A DNA stretch of 64,000 nt from Candidatus Kuenenia stuttgartensis. Its GTDB lineage: Bacteria; Planctomycetota; Planctomycetia; Isosphaerales; Isosphaeraceae. Below, one piece after another: positions 9,115-16,726 of the stretch. The stretch is from contig CAMBEP010000007.1 of the NCBI GenBank assembly GCA_945865635.1, positions 62,001 through 126,000 of the forward strand. Direction: 5' to 3'. Position numbers and translations under genes: made by a program. The notes beneath the pieces were generated by a model. It ran no database searches, was not told the DNA's origin, and saw only the letters and a program-made list of their open reading frames with translations. The first letter of the stretch is position 1, and every line of letters starts with the position of its first letter.

Positions 9115-10319
9115 GAGCGATGCACGAAACTTCCACGGCCACGCAAAGGCCTCCGCAGGGCTGGCTTAAGCGAATCCATGCCAAGGGCTTCAGGGATGGC
9201 TTGGGCTTGCGGATCGTGATTTTTTCGCTGGTGGCCACAAGTCTTGCGGCCATTCCGGAAGTGGTGTTGCCCACAGAAGTGATCCGATTCCGCGAAGTGC
9301 TTAAGCGAACTGGCCTGAATCAGGCAGATTATGAGACCAACGAGCGCGGCTACTACGAAGCATTGCTTGAGACGAACCGGAGCCTGGGCAGCCTTGGGCA
9401 ATCGGCGGGCGAACCGACTCAGGCGGTGATGAGGATGCATCTGGCGGAGGTGTCGACCCGCCCGGTGATTGACACAGATGACATTCGCGAATATATCCTG
9501 AAGCCATCGGTAGCGACCTTTGCGTATGGCACCCGATGGGAGACCAACAGCCTTGGTCTGCGTGATCGAGAATATCCCAAAGAGAGGCCGCCAGGGACGA
9601 TGCGCATTGCTCTGCTGGGCGATTCGATTGCATGTGGTTGGGGTGTGAAGCAATCGGAGCGGTTCGAAGAGCTTTGGGAAGAGCAATTGAACGAAGCTTG
9701 CGTGGGCGGGCAGAAAGTTGAGGTCTGGAACTTCTCTGTGCCTGGGCATTCGCCAGGAGCCCGCTGGAAGCATTTCGAACTGGTTGGTCAGGATATGGAT
9801 TTTGATCTGGTGGTCTATGAGGCGACGACAAGCGACCCGGGCTGGGATGCCTATCGACTATCCCACCTGCTGATCAAAGGGCTTGGAGCGGACGACCCTC
9901 TGTATGCCGAGACCTTGAAGCTGACAGGGGTTCGGGCGACGGCCTCGCGGTCTGAAAATCGGCAGGCCCTGCTGCCCTGGAGCTGGACGATTCTGCAAGG
10001 GGTCTACCGCGAGATTGTGCAAAGTTGCCATGAACGAGGCTTGCCAGTGGCATTTGTCTTGATTCCGCGGGTGGGAGCAAACCTCTCCATCATAGAGAAG
10101 CGCGCACTCTTGGGCAAAGCCCAATCCGCAGGTTTTGACCGGGTGATCGATCTGTCAGGGGCATATGAGCATCATAAGCCTGAGGAATTGTCGATCGCCC
10201 CCAGTGATTATCATCCCAATCCATTGGGGCATCAATTGTTAGCCAGGCAATGGGCAAATCAGCTCGCAAAGTGGCCCGAACTTCAAGGGCTTCTGAAAAG
10301 GCCAGGGACCGCACAATGA
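9108..10319 (+). CDS. membrane-anchored SGNH/GDSL-hydrolase-like protein 1 (DltD/AlgJ-like role)
   Basis: The protein has about 403 residues. One N-terminal membrane segment (LRIVIFSLVATSLAAIPEVV) would place the rest outside the cytoplasm. The SGNH fold is shown by block I, MRIALLGDSIACGWGV, near residue 170, by NFSVPGHSPGARWKHFE in the block II/III region, and by DYHPNPLGHQLLARQW near residue 370, which holds the Asp-x-His catalytic pair. The ATG at 9108 overlaps the MBOAT stop (ATGGTAA); a second ATG at 9120 is possible. Extracellular SGNH partners of MBOAT proteins transfer or remove O-acyl groups on wall polymers or polysaccharides. The substrate here is not known. It is homologous to the next gene. 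Confidence 0.82.
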   Translation: MVRAMHETSTATQRPPQGWLKRIHAKGFRDGLGLRIVIFSLVATSLAAIPEVVLPTEVIRFREVLKRTGLNQADYETNERGYYEALLETNRSLGSLGQSAGEPTQAVMRMHLAEVSTRPVIDTDDIREYILKPSVATFAYGTRWETNSLGLRDREYPKERPPGTMRIALLGDSIACGWGVKQSERFEELWEEQLNEACVGGQKVEVWNFSVPGHSPGARWKHFELVGQDMDFDLVVYEATTSDPGWDAYRLSHLLIKGLGADDPLYAETLKLTGVRATASRSENRQALLPWSWTILQGVYREIVQSCHERGLPVAFVLIPRVGANLSIIEKRALLGKAQSAGFDRVIDLSGAYEHHKPEELSIAPSDYHPNPLGHQLLARQWANQLAKWPELQGLLKRPGTAQ

Positions 10320-11545
10320 AAACGCCATTTACCAAAGTCTCAAGACTATCCCAATTACTTGTCAGCAGTGGCTTTCGGCTGACAGTGACCATCGGCCTGT
10401 TAGGCTTTGGCCTGTATGACTTGCCGATCTCATGGGCCAAGGGTCGGGTGGTCAAGCATGCCCTGAAATCTCCGGAACAGGGTCGTGAAGCGGCGGGTTA
10501 TTATGAAGGGCTGATTGGGAACGCCGATCCCGGTGCCGGAGCCCTTGAGCAGTGCCTGGTTGGCCAGCCGACCGACTGGGTCCATTTTGCTGACAGCGGA
10601 GTGTCGCAGCTTGTGACTCATGATGTGGTGCAGTTTATCCTGTCGCCCAACGTATCCCGATCCTTGTTTGGCAAGGACTTTACCACAAATGAGTACCGTC
10701 TGCGCGACCGGCCCACGTCATTGACCAAGCCGGCCAACACGGTGCGTGTGGCCCTTTTGGGAGCATCGATGGACATGGGCTGGGGGGTGACGACCGACGA
10801 CACTTATGAAAATCGTCTGGAGGACTGGCTCAATCAGCAGGCCAGGGCAAGAGGCGACAACCGCCATTTTGAGATTCTCAACTTTGCTGTGGCTGCCTAT
10901 TCGCCAACCCAGCGGCTGGCGACATATCGGAGACGTGTCCGAAAATTCAAGCCAGATTTTGTGATTTATGCGACCACGCTGCTCGATTCGCGTCTGACCG
11001 AGATCCATTTGGCGGATTCTCTGAGCAATGGTGTGGATCTGTCGGAGTTCGATTATCTGACATCGGTTGTGGAGGAGGCGGGTTACGACCCAGCCCATCT
11101 GAAGCGTGATGCACGCGGAAAGTGGGTCGACAAACCGAAATTCAAGGCTTGGCTCGAACCCAAACGGGCCGAGATCAACCGGATTGTTTTGGCCGAGCTT
11201 GCCAAATCGTGCCAGGAGGACGGTGTTCCGCTGGCCAGTGTGATCATTCCCAGAGCAGGCCGCAACGACTTGCAACACCTTCGCCAAGAAGGTGTTGAAT
11301 TGCAGATTGCAGCCGCCAGGGCAAGTGGTGTGACGACTTGGGACCTGACCGACAGTTTTGATGCAGAGGACCCCTCCAAGCTCTCAGTGGCTGTCTGGGA
11401 CGACCATCCCAACACGCGCGGGCATGAGCTGATTTTTCAAGACCTGGCCCGTCACTTGATTGCTGACCCTTTGGGCCGGTCGTTTGGCCTGAGCGGTCAA
11501 GAGTCCGCACCATCCAGTCAACCCACAAGTGGCCCAAACGAATAG
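10316..11545 (+). CDS. membrane-anchored SGNH-like protein 2, variant nucleophile block
   Basis: This 409-residue paralogue of the preceding gene is coupled to it by an ATGA overlap. It has one N-terminal membrane segment (LTVTIGLLGFGLYDLPISWA). Block I reads VRVALLGASMDMGWGV, with Ala in place of the usual Asp of the GDS motif but the Ser kept. The C-terminal block is DDHPNTRGHELIFQDLARHL, so the catalytic Asp/His pair is present. The region NFAVAAYSPTQRLATYRR matches NFSVPGHSPGARWKHFE in the partner. Two different SGNH proteins beside one MBOAT resemble AlgJ/AlgX-type arrangements for acetylating exopolysaccharide. The exact division of labour cannot be read from the sequence. Confidence 0.78.
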   Translation: MKTPFTKVSRLSQLLVSSGFRLTVTIGLLGFGLYDLPISWAKGRVVKHALKSPEQGREAAGYYEGLIGNADPGAGALEQCLVGQPTDWVHFADSGVSQLVTHDVVQFILSPNVSRSLFGKDFTTNEYRLRDRPTSLTKPANTVRVALLGASMDMGWGVTTDDTYENRLEDWLNQQARARGDNRHFEILNFAVAAYSPTQRLATYRRRVRKFKPDFVIYATTLLDSRLTEIHLADSLSNGVDLSEFDYLTSVVEEAGYDPAHLKRDARGKWVDKPKFKAWLEPKRAEINRIVLAELAKSCQEDGVPLASVIIPRAGRNDLQHLRQEGVELQIAAARASGVTTWDLTDSFDAEDPSKLSVAVWDDHPNTRGHELIFQDLARHLIADPLGRSFGLSGQESAPSSQPTSGPNE

Positions 11546-11568
11546 GGACGGAAACGGAATTGACACCC

Positions 11569-13197
11569 ATGAGAGACACCAGAACCGATGCAACACAAAC
11601 CGCCACACTGGGTGGACTTTTATATGCCGCCGCTTTGAGGAACCCACAGGGAATTGCCCTGAGGGAATCGGCCACTGGCCGGTATGTTCGATATTTTGAA
11701 CTTGAGGAACAAGCCAACCGCCTGGCTTCAAAATGGATCGACTGGGGCATTGGTCCTGGTCATCGAATCGGAATCTGGCTCCCCAAATCGATTGAATCTG
11801 TGGCCACCATTCATGGGTCGCTTCGCACGGGTGCAGCCCATGTGCCAGTGGACCCGCAAGCACCACCAGCGCGGGCGGCGACCATTTTCAGCCTGGCGGG
11901 TCTTTCAGCGGTGGTGATTCACTGGCAATTTGTGGACGGCTTGCGAGCCGCCTGGCCGATTGAGCGGTTGTCGGAATTGCCTCGACTGATCATCGTGGGA
12001 GACCACTCCAAGGAGATGTCCGGGCAGGACTTGAACTGGTCGGACCTGATGGCGGGAAGCCCCGTGGAGTCGATTCTCCCAATCGATCAGCCTGCAACGG
12101 ATCTGGCTTATATCCTGTTCACATCCGGCTCCACCGGCCAGCCCAAAGGTGTGATGCTGACCCACGAAAATGCCTGGTGTTTTCTCGACTGGTGCGATCG
12201 GGAAATTGCCCCGACGGGCCACGATATTTTTGCATCCCACGCCCCCCTGCACTTTGATCTTTCGGTTTTTGACCTCTATGCCAGTGTTCGCCATGCCGCT
12301 GAGCTTGTGCTGATCGACGAGAGCCTGGCCAAAGAGCCTGTGCGTCTTGGTGCGTATCTGAAAACCAGCTCGATTTCGGTCTGGTATTCGGCGCCTTCGA
12401 TCCTGGCCATGATGGTGGATCATGGTCGACTGTCAGAGGCCGTCGAATCGACCCTGAAGCCCTGGCCAGGGCCCAGGATCACTCTCTTCGCCGGCGAGGT
12501 TTTCCCGGTAGGGCCGCTCAAGGCGCTGCGTAAGATCTGGCCAGATTCGATTTTCTGGAATCTTTACGGGCCAACGGAGACCAATGTCTGCACGGCATTC
12601 AAGGCACCTGAGAATCTCGAAGATCTGGAGGCACCACTCCCGATTGGGCCGGTGTGCGAGCCACTCACAGGTCGCGTTGTGGATGAGCAAGGGGCTGATG
12701 TGACTCAGGGCGAGGAAGGCGAGCTGGTGATTTATGGCCCACGTGTGATGGCCGGCTATTTCGGGCGGGAGGATTTGACGGAATCGGCATTTTTTAGAGC
12801 GTCTGATGGTCGGAAGTGGTATCGCACAGGCGACTTGGTGAGGATGGACCAAACCGGTGCCTATCACTTTCATGGTCGGCGGGACCGGATGGTCAAAAAG
12901 CGTGGATACCGCATTGAGCTGGGCGAGATCGAGTCGGCCATCTACCGCAACGAGGCCGTTGGGCGCGCCGCAGTGGTGGCAATTCAAAGCGAAGCGCATG
13001 GGCTGCGAATTTCGGCGTTTGTGGCAATGAAGCCGGATCGGCCGGCGTCGATCATCGCCCTGAAGCGGCATTGTTCGACATTCCTGCCGCATTATATGAT
13101 TCCGGACGATGTCAAATTCCTGCCAGAGCTGCCCACGACTTCGACAGATAAAGTCGACTACCCGGCCTTGAAGAAACTTGCGGAGTCGCTGGGCTGA
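11569..13197 (+). CDS. free-standing AMP-dependent adenylation enzyme (DltA / NRPS A-domain type)
   Basis: The protein is about 542 residues, the length of one adenylation domain with its C-terminal lid. Core motifs are ILFTSGSTGQPKGVMLTHEN (A3, ATP-binding), NLYGPTETNVCTAF (A5), RKWYRTGDLVRMDQTGAYHF (A7), GRRDRMVKKRGYRIELGEIE (A8) and the lid lysine in LPTTSTDKVDYPAL (A10). The sequence ends about 12 residues after A10, so no peptidyl-carrier domain is attached. Such enzymes activate an amino or carboxylic acid as acyl-AMP and load it onto a carrier thiol. The gene starts 23 bases after the SGNH pair (ATG at 11569; TTG at 11560 also possible). In this setting it probably supplies the acyl group moved by the MBOAT protein. 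The substrate was not predicted. Confidence 0.88.
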   Translation: MRDTRTDATQTATLGGLLYAAALRNPQGIALRESATGRYVRYFELEEQANRLASKWIDWGIGPGHRIGIWLPKSIESVATIHGSLRTGAAHVPVDPQAPPARAATIFSLAGLSAVVIHWQFVDGLRAAWPIERLSELPRLIIVGDHSKEMSGQDLNWSDLMAGSPVESILPIDQPATDLAYILFTSGSTGQPKGVMLTHENAWCFLDWCDREIAPTGHDIFASHAPLHFDLSVFDLYASVRHAAELVLIDESLAKEPVRLGAYLKTSSISVWYSAPSILAMMVDHGRLSEAVESTLKPWPGPRITLFAGEVFPVGPLKALRKIWPDSIFWNLYGPTETNVCTAFKAPENLEDLEAPLPIGPVCEPLTGRVVDEQGADVTQGEEGELVIYGPRVMAGYFGREDLTESAFFRASDGRKWYRTGDLVRMDQTGAYHFHGRRDRMVKKRGYRIELGEIESAIYRNEAVGRAAVVAIQSEAHGLRISAFVAMKPDRPASIIALKRHCSTFLPHYMIPDDVKFLPELPTTSTDKVDYPALKKLAESLG

Positions 13198-13284
13198 GTT
13201 TTTCGGGCCGGCGGAAGATTCGGCCAGAGCAGTATGAAATGGACCTGAAATCTGATTTTTTGCCAAGAGACCTGAAAGCTTGAT

Positions 13285-14289
13285 ATGCCTGAATCCAAAC
13301 CGGATGAACTGAGAAGAATGGACAGGACGGATTTTTCGTGGATTGCCAGCTCGAAAATTCTGCGCTGGAAGAGTTGGTTTTATCAAGGATTGGTGCCCAA
13401 GCTTTCAGAGCGAGGCCCATTGGAGGCGGGTGCCGAGCTGGAACGGATCAGTCATTGGATCAACAAATACTGGCCGATGCGATTGCGCGAGATACGCAAA
13501 GCGGTGAGGCGAAATCGGGTCGCATGCGATGCGCCCTGGGATGAGCATGATGTGACGCACGGCTTGGCCACACAGATGCTGAGATATTTGGCGCGTGATT
13601 GTGTTTTGGACTGCATACCACCGCACGACTGGTCAGAGGTCTTTACCGTATCGGGCTTTGATCATCTAGAAGACGCAATGGGTCAGGGTCAGGGAGCAAT
13701 TCTTTTGGGGAGCCATCTTGGTGGGCATCTTGCGGGTGTGCACTGGATGATCGATCACGGAGTTCCGTTGCGAATGCTGGTGCAGCGGCCGCGCAATGTT
13801 TCTCGGCGACTGAATTCTTGGTTTGATGAAGATCATCCGACCTGCACTCAGCGGGAGATCTTCCTGAAGCGTGATATGAATCCATCGGAAGCAGCGCGGC
13901 GCATGACGGATGCCCGCCGGCTGATCCGCTCGGGTCAGTGCGTTTATATCAATTGCGATATCCCATGGAGCGGTCCGAACACGGACACGTACCGCTTTCT
14001 GGGCAAGCCGGTTCGATTGCAATCGATCTGGATTGATTTGGCGGGAATATTAGGATGCCCGGTGATTTCCGTGATGTGTCGTCAAAAGCTGGGCGGTCGA
14101 TTTGAGTTGAAATTTGGCGAGCCGATGGTTATAAACCCACGCGAACCGCGCGAGATTGCGTTTAATGAGGCGATTCGGAACTTGGAAAAGTCCATTCTGA
14201 GCTATCCACACGATGCCATCGCTCACCTGACCTGGCCACATTTCAGGCCGCATCGGGGGCCATCTGTTACATCAGAACCAGTGGATTAA
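13285..14289 (+). CDS. LpxL/HtrB-like acyltransferase-family protein
   Basis: This 334-residue protein resembles the lauroyl/myristoyl acyltransferase (LpxL/HtrB) superfamily. The segment GQGAILLGSHLGGHLAGVHW near residue 140 matches the region of the family's HxxxxE/D motif. The later YINCDIPWSGPNTDTYRFLG and a C-terminal PHDAIAHLTWPHFRP also fit the family. The canonical acidic residue of the catalytic motif is not obvious, so activity is uncertain. Unlike LpxL it has no clear N-terminal membrane helix. It is the last gene before a strong terminator and lies 87 bases after the adenylation gene, so it probably belongs to the same unit. Similar proteins are sometimes found with NRPS-like and capsule genes. 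Confidence 0.65.
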   Translation: MPESKPDELRRMDRTDFSWIASSKILRWKSWFYQGLVPKLSERGPLEAGAELERISHWINKYWPMRLREIRKAVRRNRVACDAPWDEHDVTHGLATQMLRYLARDCVLDCIPPHDWSEVFTVSGFDHLEDAMGQGQGAILLGSHLGGHLAGVHWMIDHGVPLRMLVQRPRNVSRRLNSWFDEDHPTCTQREIFLKRDMNPSEAARRMTDARRLIRSGQCVYINCDIPWSGPNTDTYRFLGKPVRLQSIWIDLAGILGCPVISVMCRQKLGGRFELKFGEPMVINPREPREIAFNEAIRNLEKSILSYPHDAIAHLTWPHFRPHRGPSVTSEPVD

Positions 14290-14365
14290 GCCTGTTTTGG
14301 ATCCGGATTTCATGCCATGGGCTGAATTGGTTGAAACCGTTATCATCTTTAGCGATAAAAACGCT

Positions 14366-14408
14366 GAAAGACACGATCCCGAGGGATCGTGTCTTTCATG
14401 TTTTTTTG
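14366..14408 (+). terminator. rho-independent terminator closing the acyl-transfer operon
   Basis: A perfect 14-base stem (GAAAGACACGATCC at 14366-14379, GGATCGTGTCTTTC at 14384-14397) with a four-base loop is followed by a seven-T run. It lies 76 bases after the LpxL-like gene and closes the five-gene set. A small open frame that spans it (14297-14494) is not considered a gene. Confidence 0.9.
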
Positions 14409-14547
14409 GTGATCGTCAATCCGTAGCTCTAAAGGTCGGGTTCACTAATCTGAGCTATTGCTTCAGACGTCTTGAGGCGAACCGCCCAGATTAGACCGGG
14501 TACCCTGATCCGACCGCTTGGAGCTATCTTAACAGATCACCGATTGG

Positions 14548-14940
14548 TCAGCGTTGCATGGAAGCTTGAGCTGAAGCTTGTGGTGAAGCGGCAACTGGGG
14601 CAGCAGCGCCACAGCCATCGTTACAACCAGCGGCTTTGTGACCTTTGGCCAGGCTGAAGTGGTGCTTCTTGCGGAGCACGTATTCGGAGCTGGTCGTGTG
14701 GACCAGCTTAGGCAGGCTGACCTTGGGCAGGCTGATGTGTGGCAGGCTGATGTGAGGCAGGCTCAGGCCTTTGCCCAGACCACAGCCACCACCACAATCG
14801 GCGACAACGCTTTGTGCACTTGGAGCAGCAATGCCTTGAGCACTGGCCAAACCACAGTTTGTGCAGCCAGAATTGGCTTCAGAAACACCGGCCAGACCGA
14901 GAACAAGGGCGAAAGCAAGGCTCATGATCGATTTCGACAT
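14548..14940 (-). CDS. small secreted protein with Cys motifs and a SLPxI pentapeptide repeat
   Basis: This is a 130-residue protein with a clear signal peptide (SIMSLAFALVLGLAGVSEA). The mature part has cysteine clusters (SGCTNCGL, DCGGGCGL, GCNDGCGA) at both ends. Between them lies a pentapeptide repeat, SLPHI SLPHI SLPKV SLPKL, encoded by 15-base repeats near 14706-14770. After the repeat comes a basic stretch (VLRKKHHFSLAKGHKA) and an Ala/Gln/Ser-rich tail. AGGAG lies about ten bases upstream of the ATG, which supports expression. I do not recognise the family. The cysteines could bind metal or form disulfides; this is a guess. Confidence 0.7.
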   Translation of the reverse strand: MSKSIMSLAFALVLGLAGVSEANSGCTNCGLASAQGIAAPSAQSVVADCGGGCGLGKGLSLPHISLPHISLPKVSLPKLVHTTSSEYVLRKKHHFSLAKGHKAAGCNDGCGAAAPVAASPQASAQASMQR

Positions 14941-15600
14941 GGGAGAAGTGACTCCTGGCGATATTGCGGATAAGAAGTGACGTGAAGAACGCCGCTTCCC
15001 ATTCTAATGACGAGAAGGTGATGCGTCTTTACCATGGTTTTAGGCTTTCCCGAGCCCGGTATGATTGATTCCAACTGCATGCAATTGTCCTCTTTCATGA
15101 CCACCCAAAGTTCCGAACGCCTGTTTTGGTGCTCCCCGTTCTTGTCTCGTCTGGGTTACGAGATCCAGAGGCGACACCTTTTATATCGTCAGCCACCATG
15201 CCCAGCTTGAGTGTCATAACTCGAAATTCTACAGAGGTTTACGTGTATCACTTGTATCAATTTAAGCGATTCTGCCGAAGGTAACGATTGTGAGGGGGGG
15301 GAGAGTGGAGCGAAAGCGATTGCGATGTCGGCGGAAGCTGGTTGATTTTGGATACACCTGCAAAGCAAGCATCTGCGGGGCAAATCATGGAACCGGGTTG
15401 ATGCTTATAGATCAGGGTTTGGCTGGTTTGGCTGGAGGTGCGATGGGGGTTGGCATAAAAGTCCCATGATGCGTCCGGAAATCGGGATCTGACGGCTAGT
15501 AAAAGCGAGGTTGGTTTTGATAAGATAAAATAATAGTGTGGAAGCCTGTTTCCCTCATCCACTGTATTGATGGGTGGGTCTTTGAAAAGGATTTCAGAGC
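14941..15600. other. intergenic region between divergent genes
   Basis: About 660 bases hold no convincing gene. The open frames present are short, lack ribosome-binding sites and have no family-like features. A run of eight or nine G near 15293-15301 is the only compositional oddity. AAAGGA at about 15586 serves the GTG start of the next gene. Confidence 0.55.
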
Positions 15601-16590
15601 GTGGCCCAGTCTCCTGATTCCTCAGCCAAGATGACAGCGACACCGCAGCCAGTGGCAACAGGGCGGAGCGGGATGTCTATGTGCATGTTTCAGGCAGCAT
15701 CGGCTGCGATGAAAGGTGTGGATGCCACAGCGGTCTTGATTCTGGCGGAAACCATTCAGGACTGGAAACCTGTGAGGGATTCGTCGGCCAATACGATCGT
15801 TGCGAGCATGTCCGAACGCGTGCTGGACAGCGCCCGCGTGGCTGGCCTGAGTATTATCGAGCTCGAACCTCTCGAAAATTCGATCGCCGACCGGATCAGC
15901 CTAAGCCTGATCGAAGCCGTTTCGATGGATCTTGTGGGATCATCCGATCGGGTGGTGGTGATCTATAGTGGATTTGAAGCGGGTGTGCTCGACAGCTTGT
16001 CGGTTGTTCGACTGGGAGAGCATCTGGAGAAGCTCAAGCCGCGTGAGCTGCGCGAGCTCGAAACCAGTGTTCCGTTTGAGACTCTCAAATGCGTGGTGGA
16101 TGTGGCCACGGAAATTGGGCGGGAAGGCCGTGAGGGTAAGCCTGTGGGCACACTGATTGTGGTGGGCGACCATCGCAATGTGCTGGAACGTACGCGGGCT
16201 TTGGGCTTTGACCCATTCAAGGGCTATCCCAGACGTGAGCGAAATATCCGCGATAGCCGCGTGCGGGAAGCCATCAAAGAAATCGCCCAGCTCGACGGCG
16301 CCATCATTGTTTCGCGAGATGGGACTGTGGAAGCCGGCTGCCGATTGATCGACGCGCCAGTGCAGGGTCTATCGCTGCCCAAGGGGCTCGGCACCCGCCA
16401 CTGGGCGGCCGCTGCGATTACGGCTGTGACCAAGGCCGTGGCAATTGTGGTGAGTCAGTCCACGGGCACGGTTCGCCTGTTTCGCGATGGTGAGGTGATC
16501 CTGAGAGTCTCGCCAATGCGTCGAGCCAGGGCCATGAAATGGGCTGACCAAGAGACAGAACCACCGGGGCCGGGTTCAAAAACAGAATGA
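15601..16590 (+). CDS. diadenylate cyclase (c-di-AMP synthase), CdaZ-like architecture
   Basis: The C-terminal part (about residues 160-310) is a DAC domain. It contains GTLIVVGDHRNVLERTRALG, the catalytic LDGAIIVSRDGTVEAGCRL (DGA motif near residue 233), and GLGTRHWAAAAITAVTKAVA (RHR-motif position near residue 266). Such domains condense two ATP into the second messenger c-di-AMP. The N-terminal 150 residues (VLILAETIQDWKPVRDSS, MSERVLDSARVAGL, IIELEPLENSIADRISL) look like the pyruvate-kinase-like alpha/beta domain that precedes DAC in CdaZ/DacZ proteins. There are no membrane segments, unlike CdaA, and no DisA linker or HhH domain. The motif reads RHW rather than RHR. The GTG start is backed by AAGGA nine bases upstream. 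A terminator follows. Confidence 0.85.
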   Translation: MAQSPDSSAKMTATPQPVATGRSGMSMCMFQAASAAMKGVDATAVLILAETIQDWKPVRDSSANTIVASMSERVLDSARVAGLSIIELEPLENSIADRISLSLIEAVSMDLVGSSDRVVVIYSGFEAGVLDSLSVVRLGEHLEKLKPRELRELETSVPFETLKCVVDVATEIGREGREGKPVGTLIVVGDHRNVLERTRALGFDPFKGYPRRERNIRDSRVREAIKEIAQLDGAIIVSRDGTVEAGCRLIDAPVQGLSLPKGLGTRHWAAAAITAVTKAVAIVVSQSTGTVRLFRDGEVILRVSPMRRARAMKWADQETEPPGPGSKTE

Positions 16591-16620
16591 CCTGTGAAAT
16601 GATATAGAAATCCAATGCAA

Positions 16621-16662
16621 CATGCCGACGTGAATGAATCATCGTCGGCATGTCGTTTTTTT
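16621..16662 (+). terminator. rho-independent terminator after the diadenylate cyclase gene
   Basis: Stem CATGCCGACG (16621-16630) pairs perfectly with CGTCGGCATG (16643-16652), and a seven-T run follows at 16656-16662. A second small inverted repeat, TGACAATT/AATTGTCA, lies at 16672-16697 between this and the end of the convergent gene. Confidence 0.85.
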
Positions 16663-16726
16663 GGGTGACATTGACAATTTCTAATTGCCAATTGTCATGA
16701 TTTAGCCAATTCCCATGATTGACCCG

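Noticed and set aside
14700-14775. CRISPR-like short repeat
   Set aside because: The 15-base units are in frame in a secreted protein gene and have no spacers.
15257-15658. 133-residue minus-strand frame
   Set aside because: Runs into the start of the diadenylate cyclase gene, contains the poly-G run and has no ribosome-binding site.
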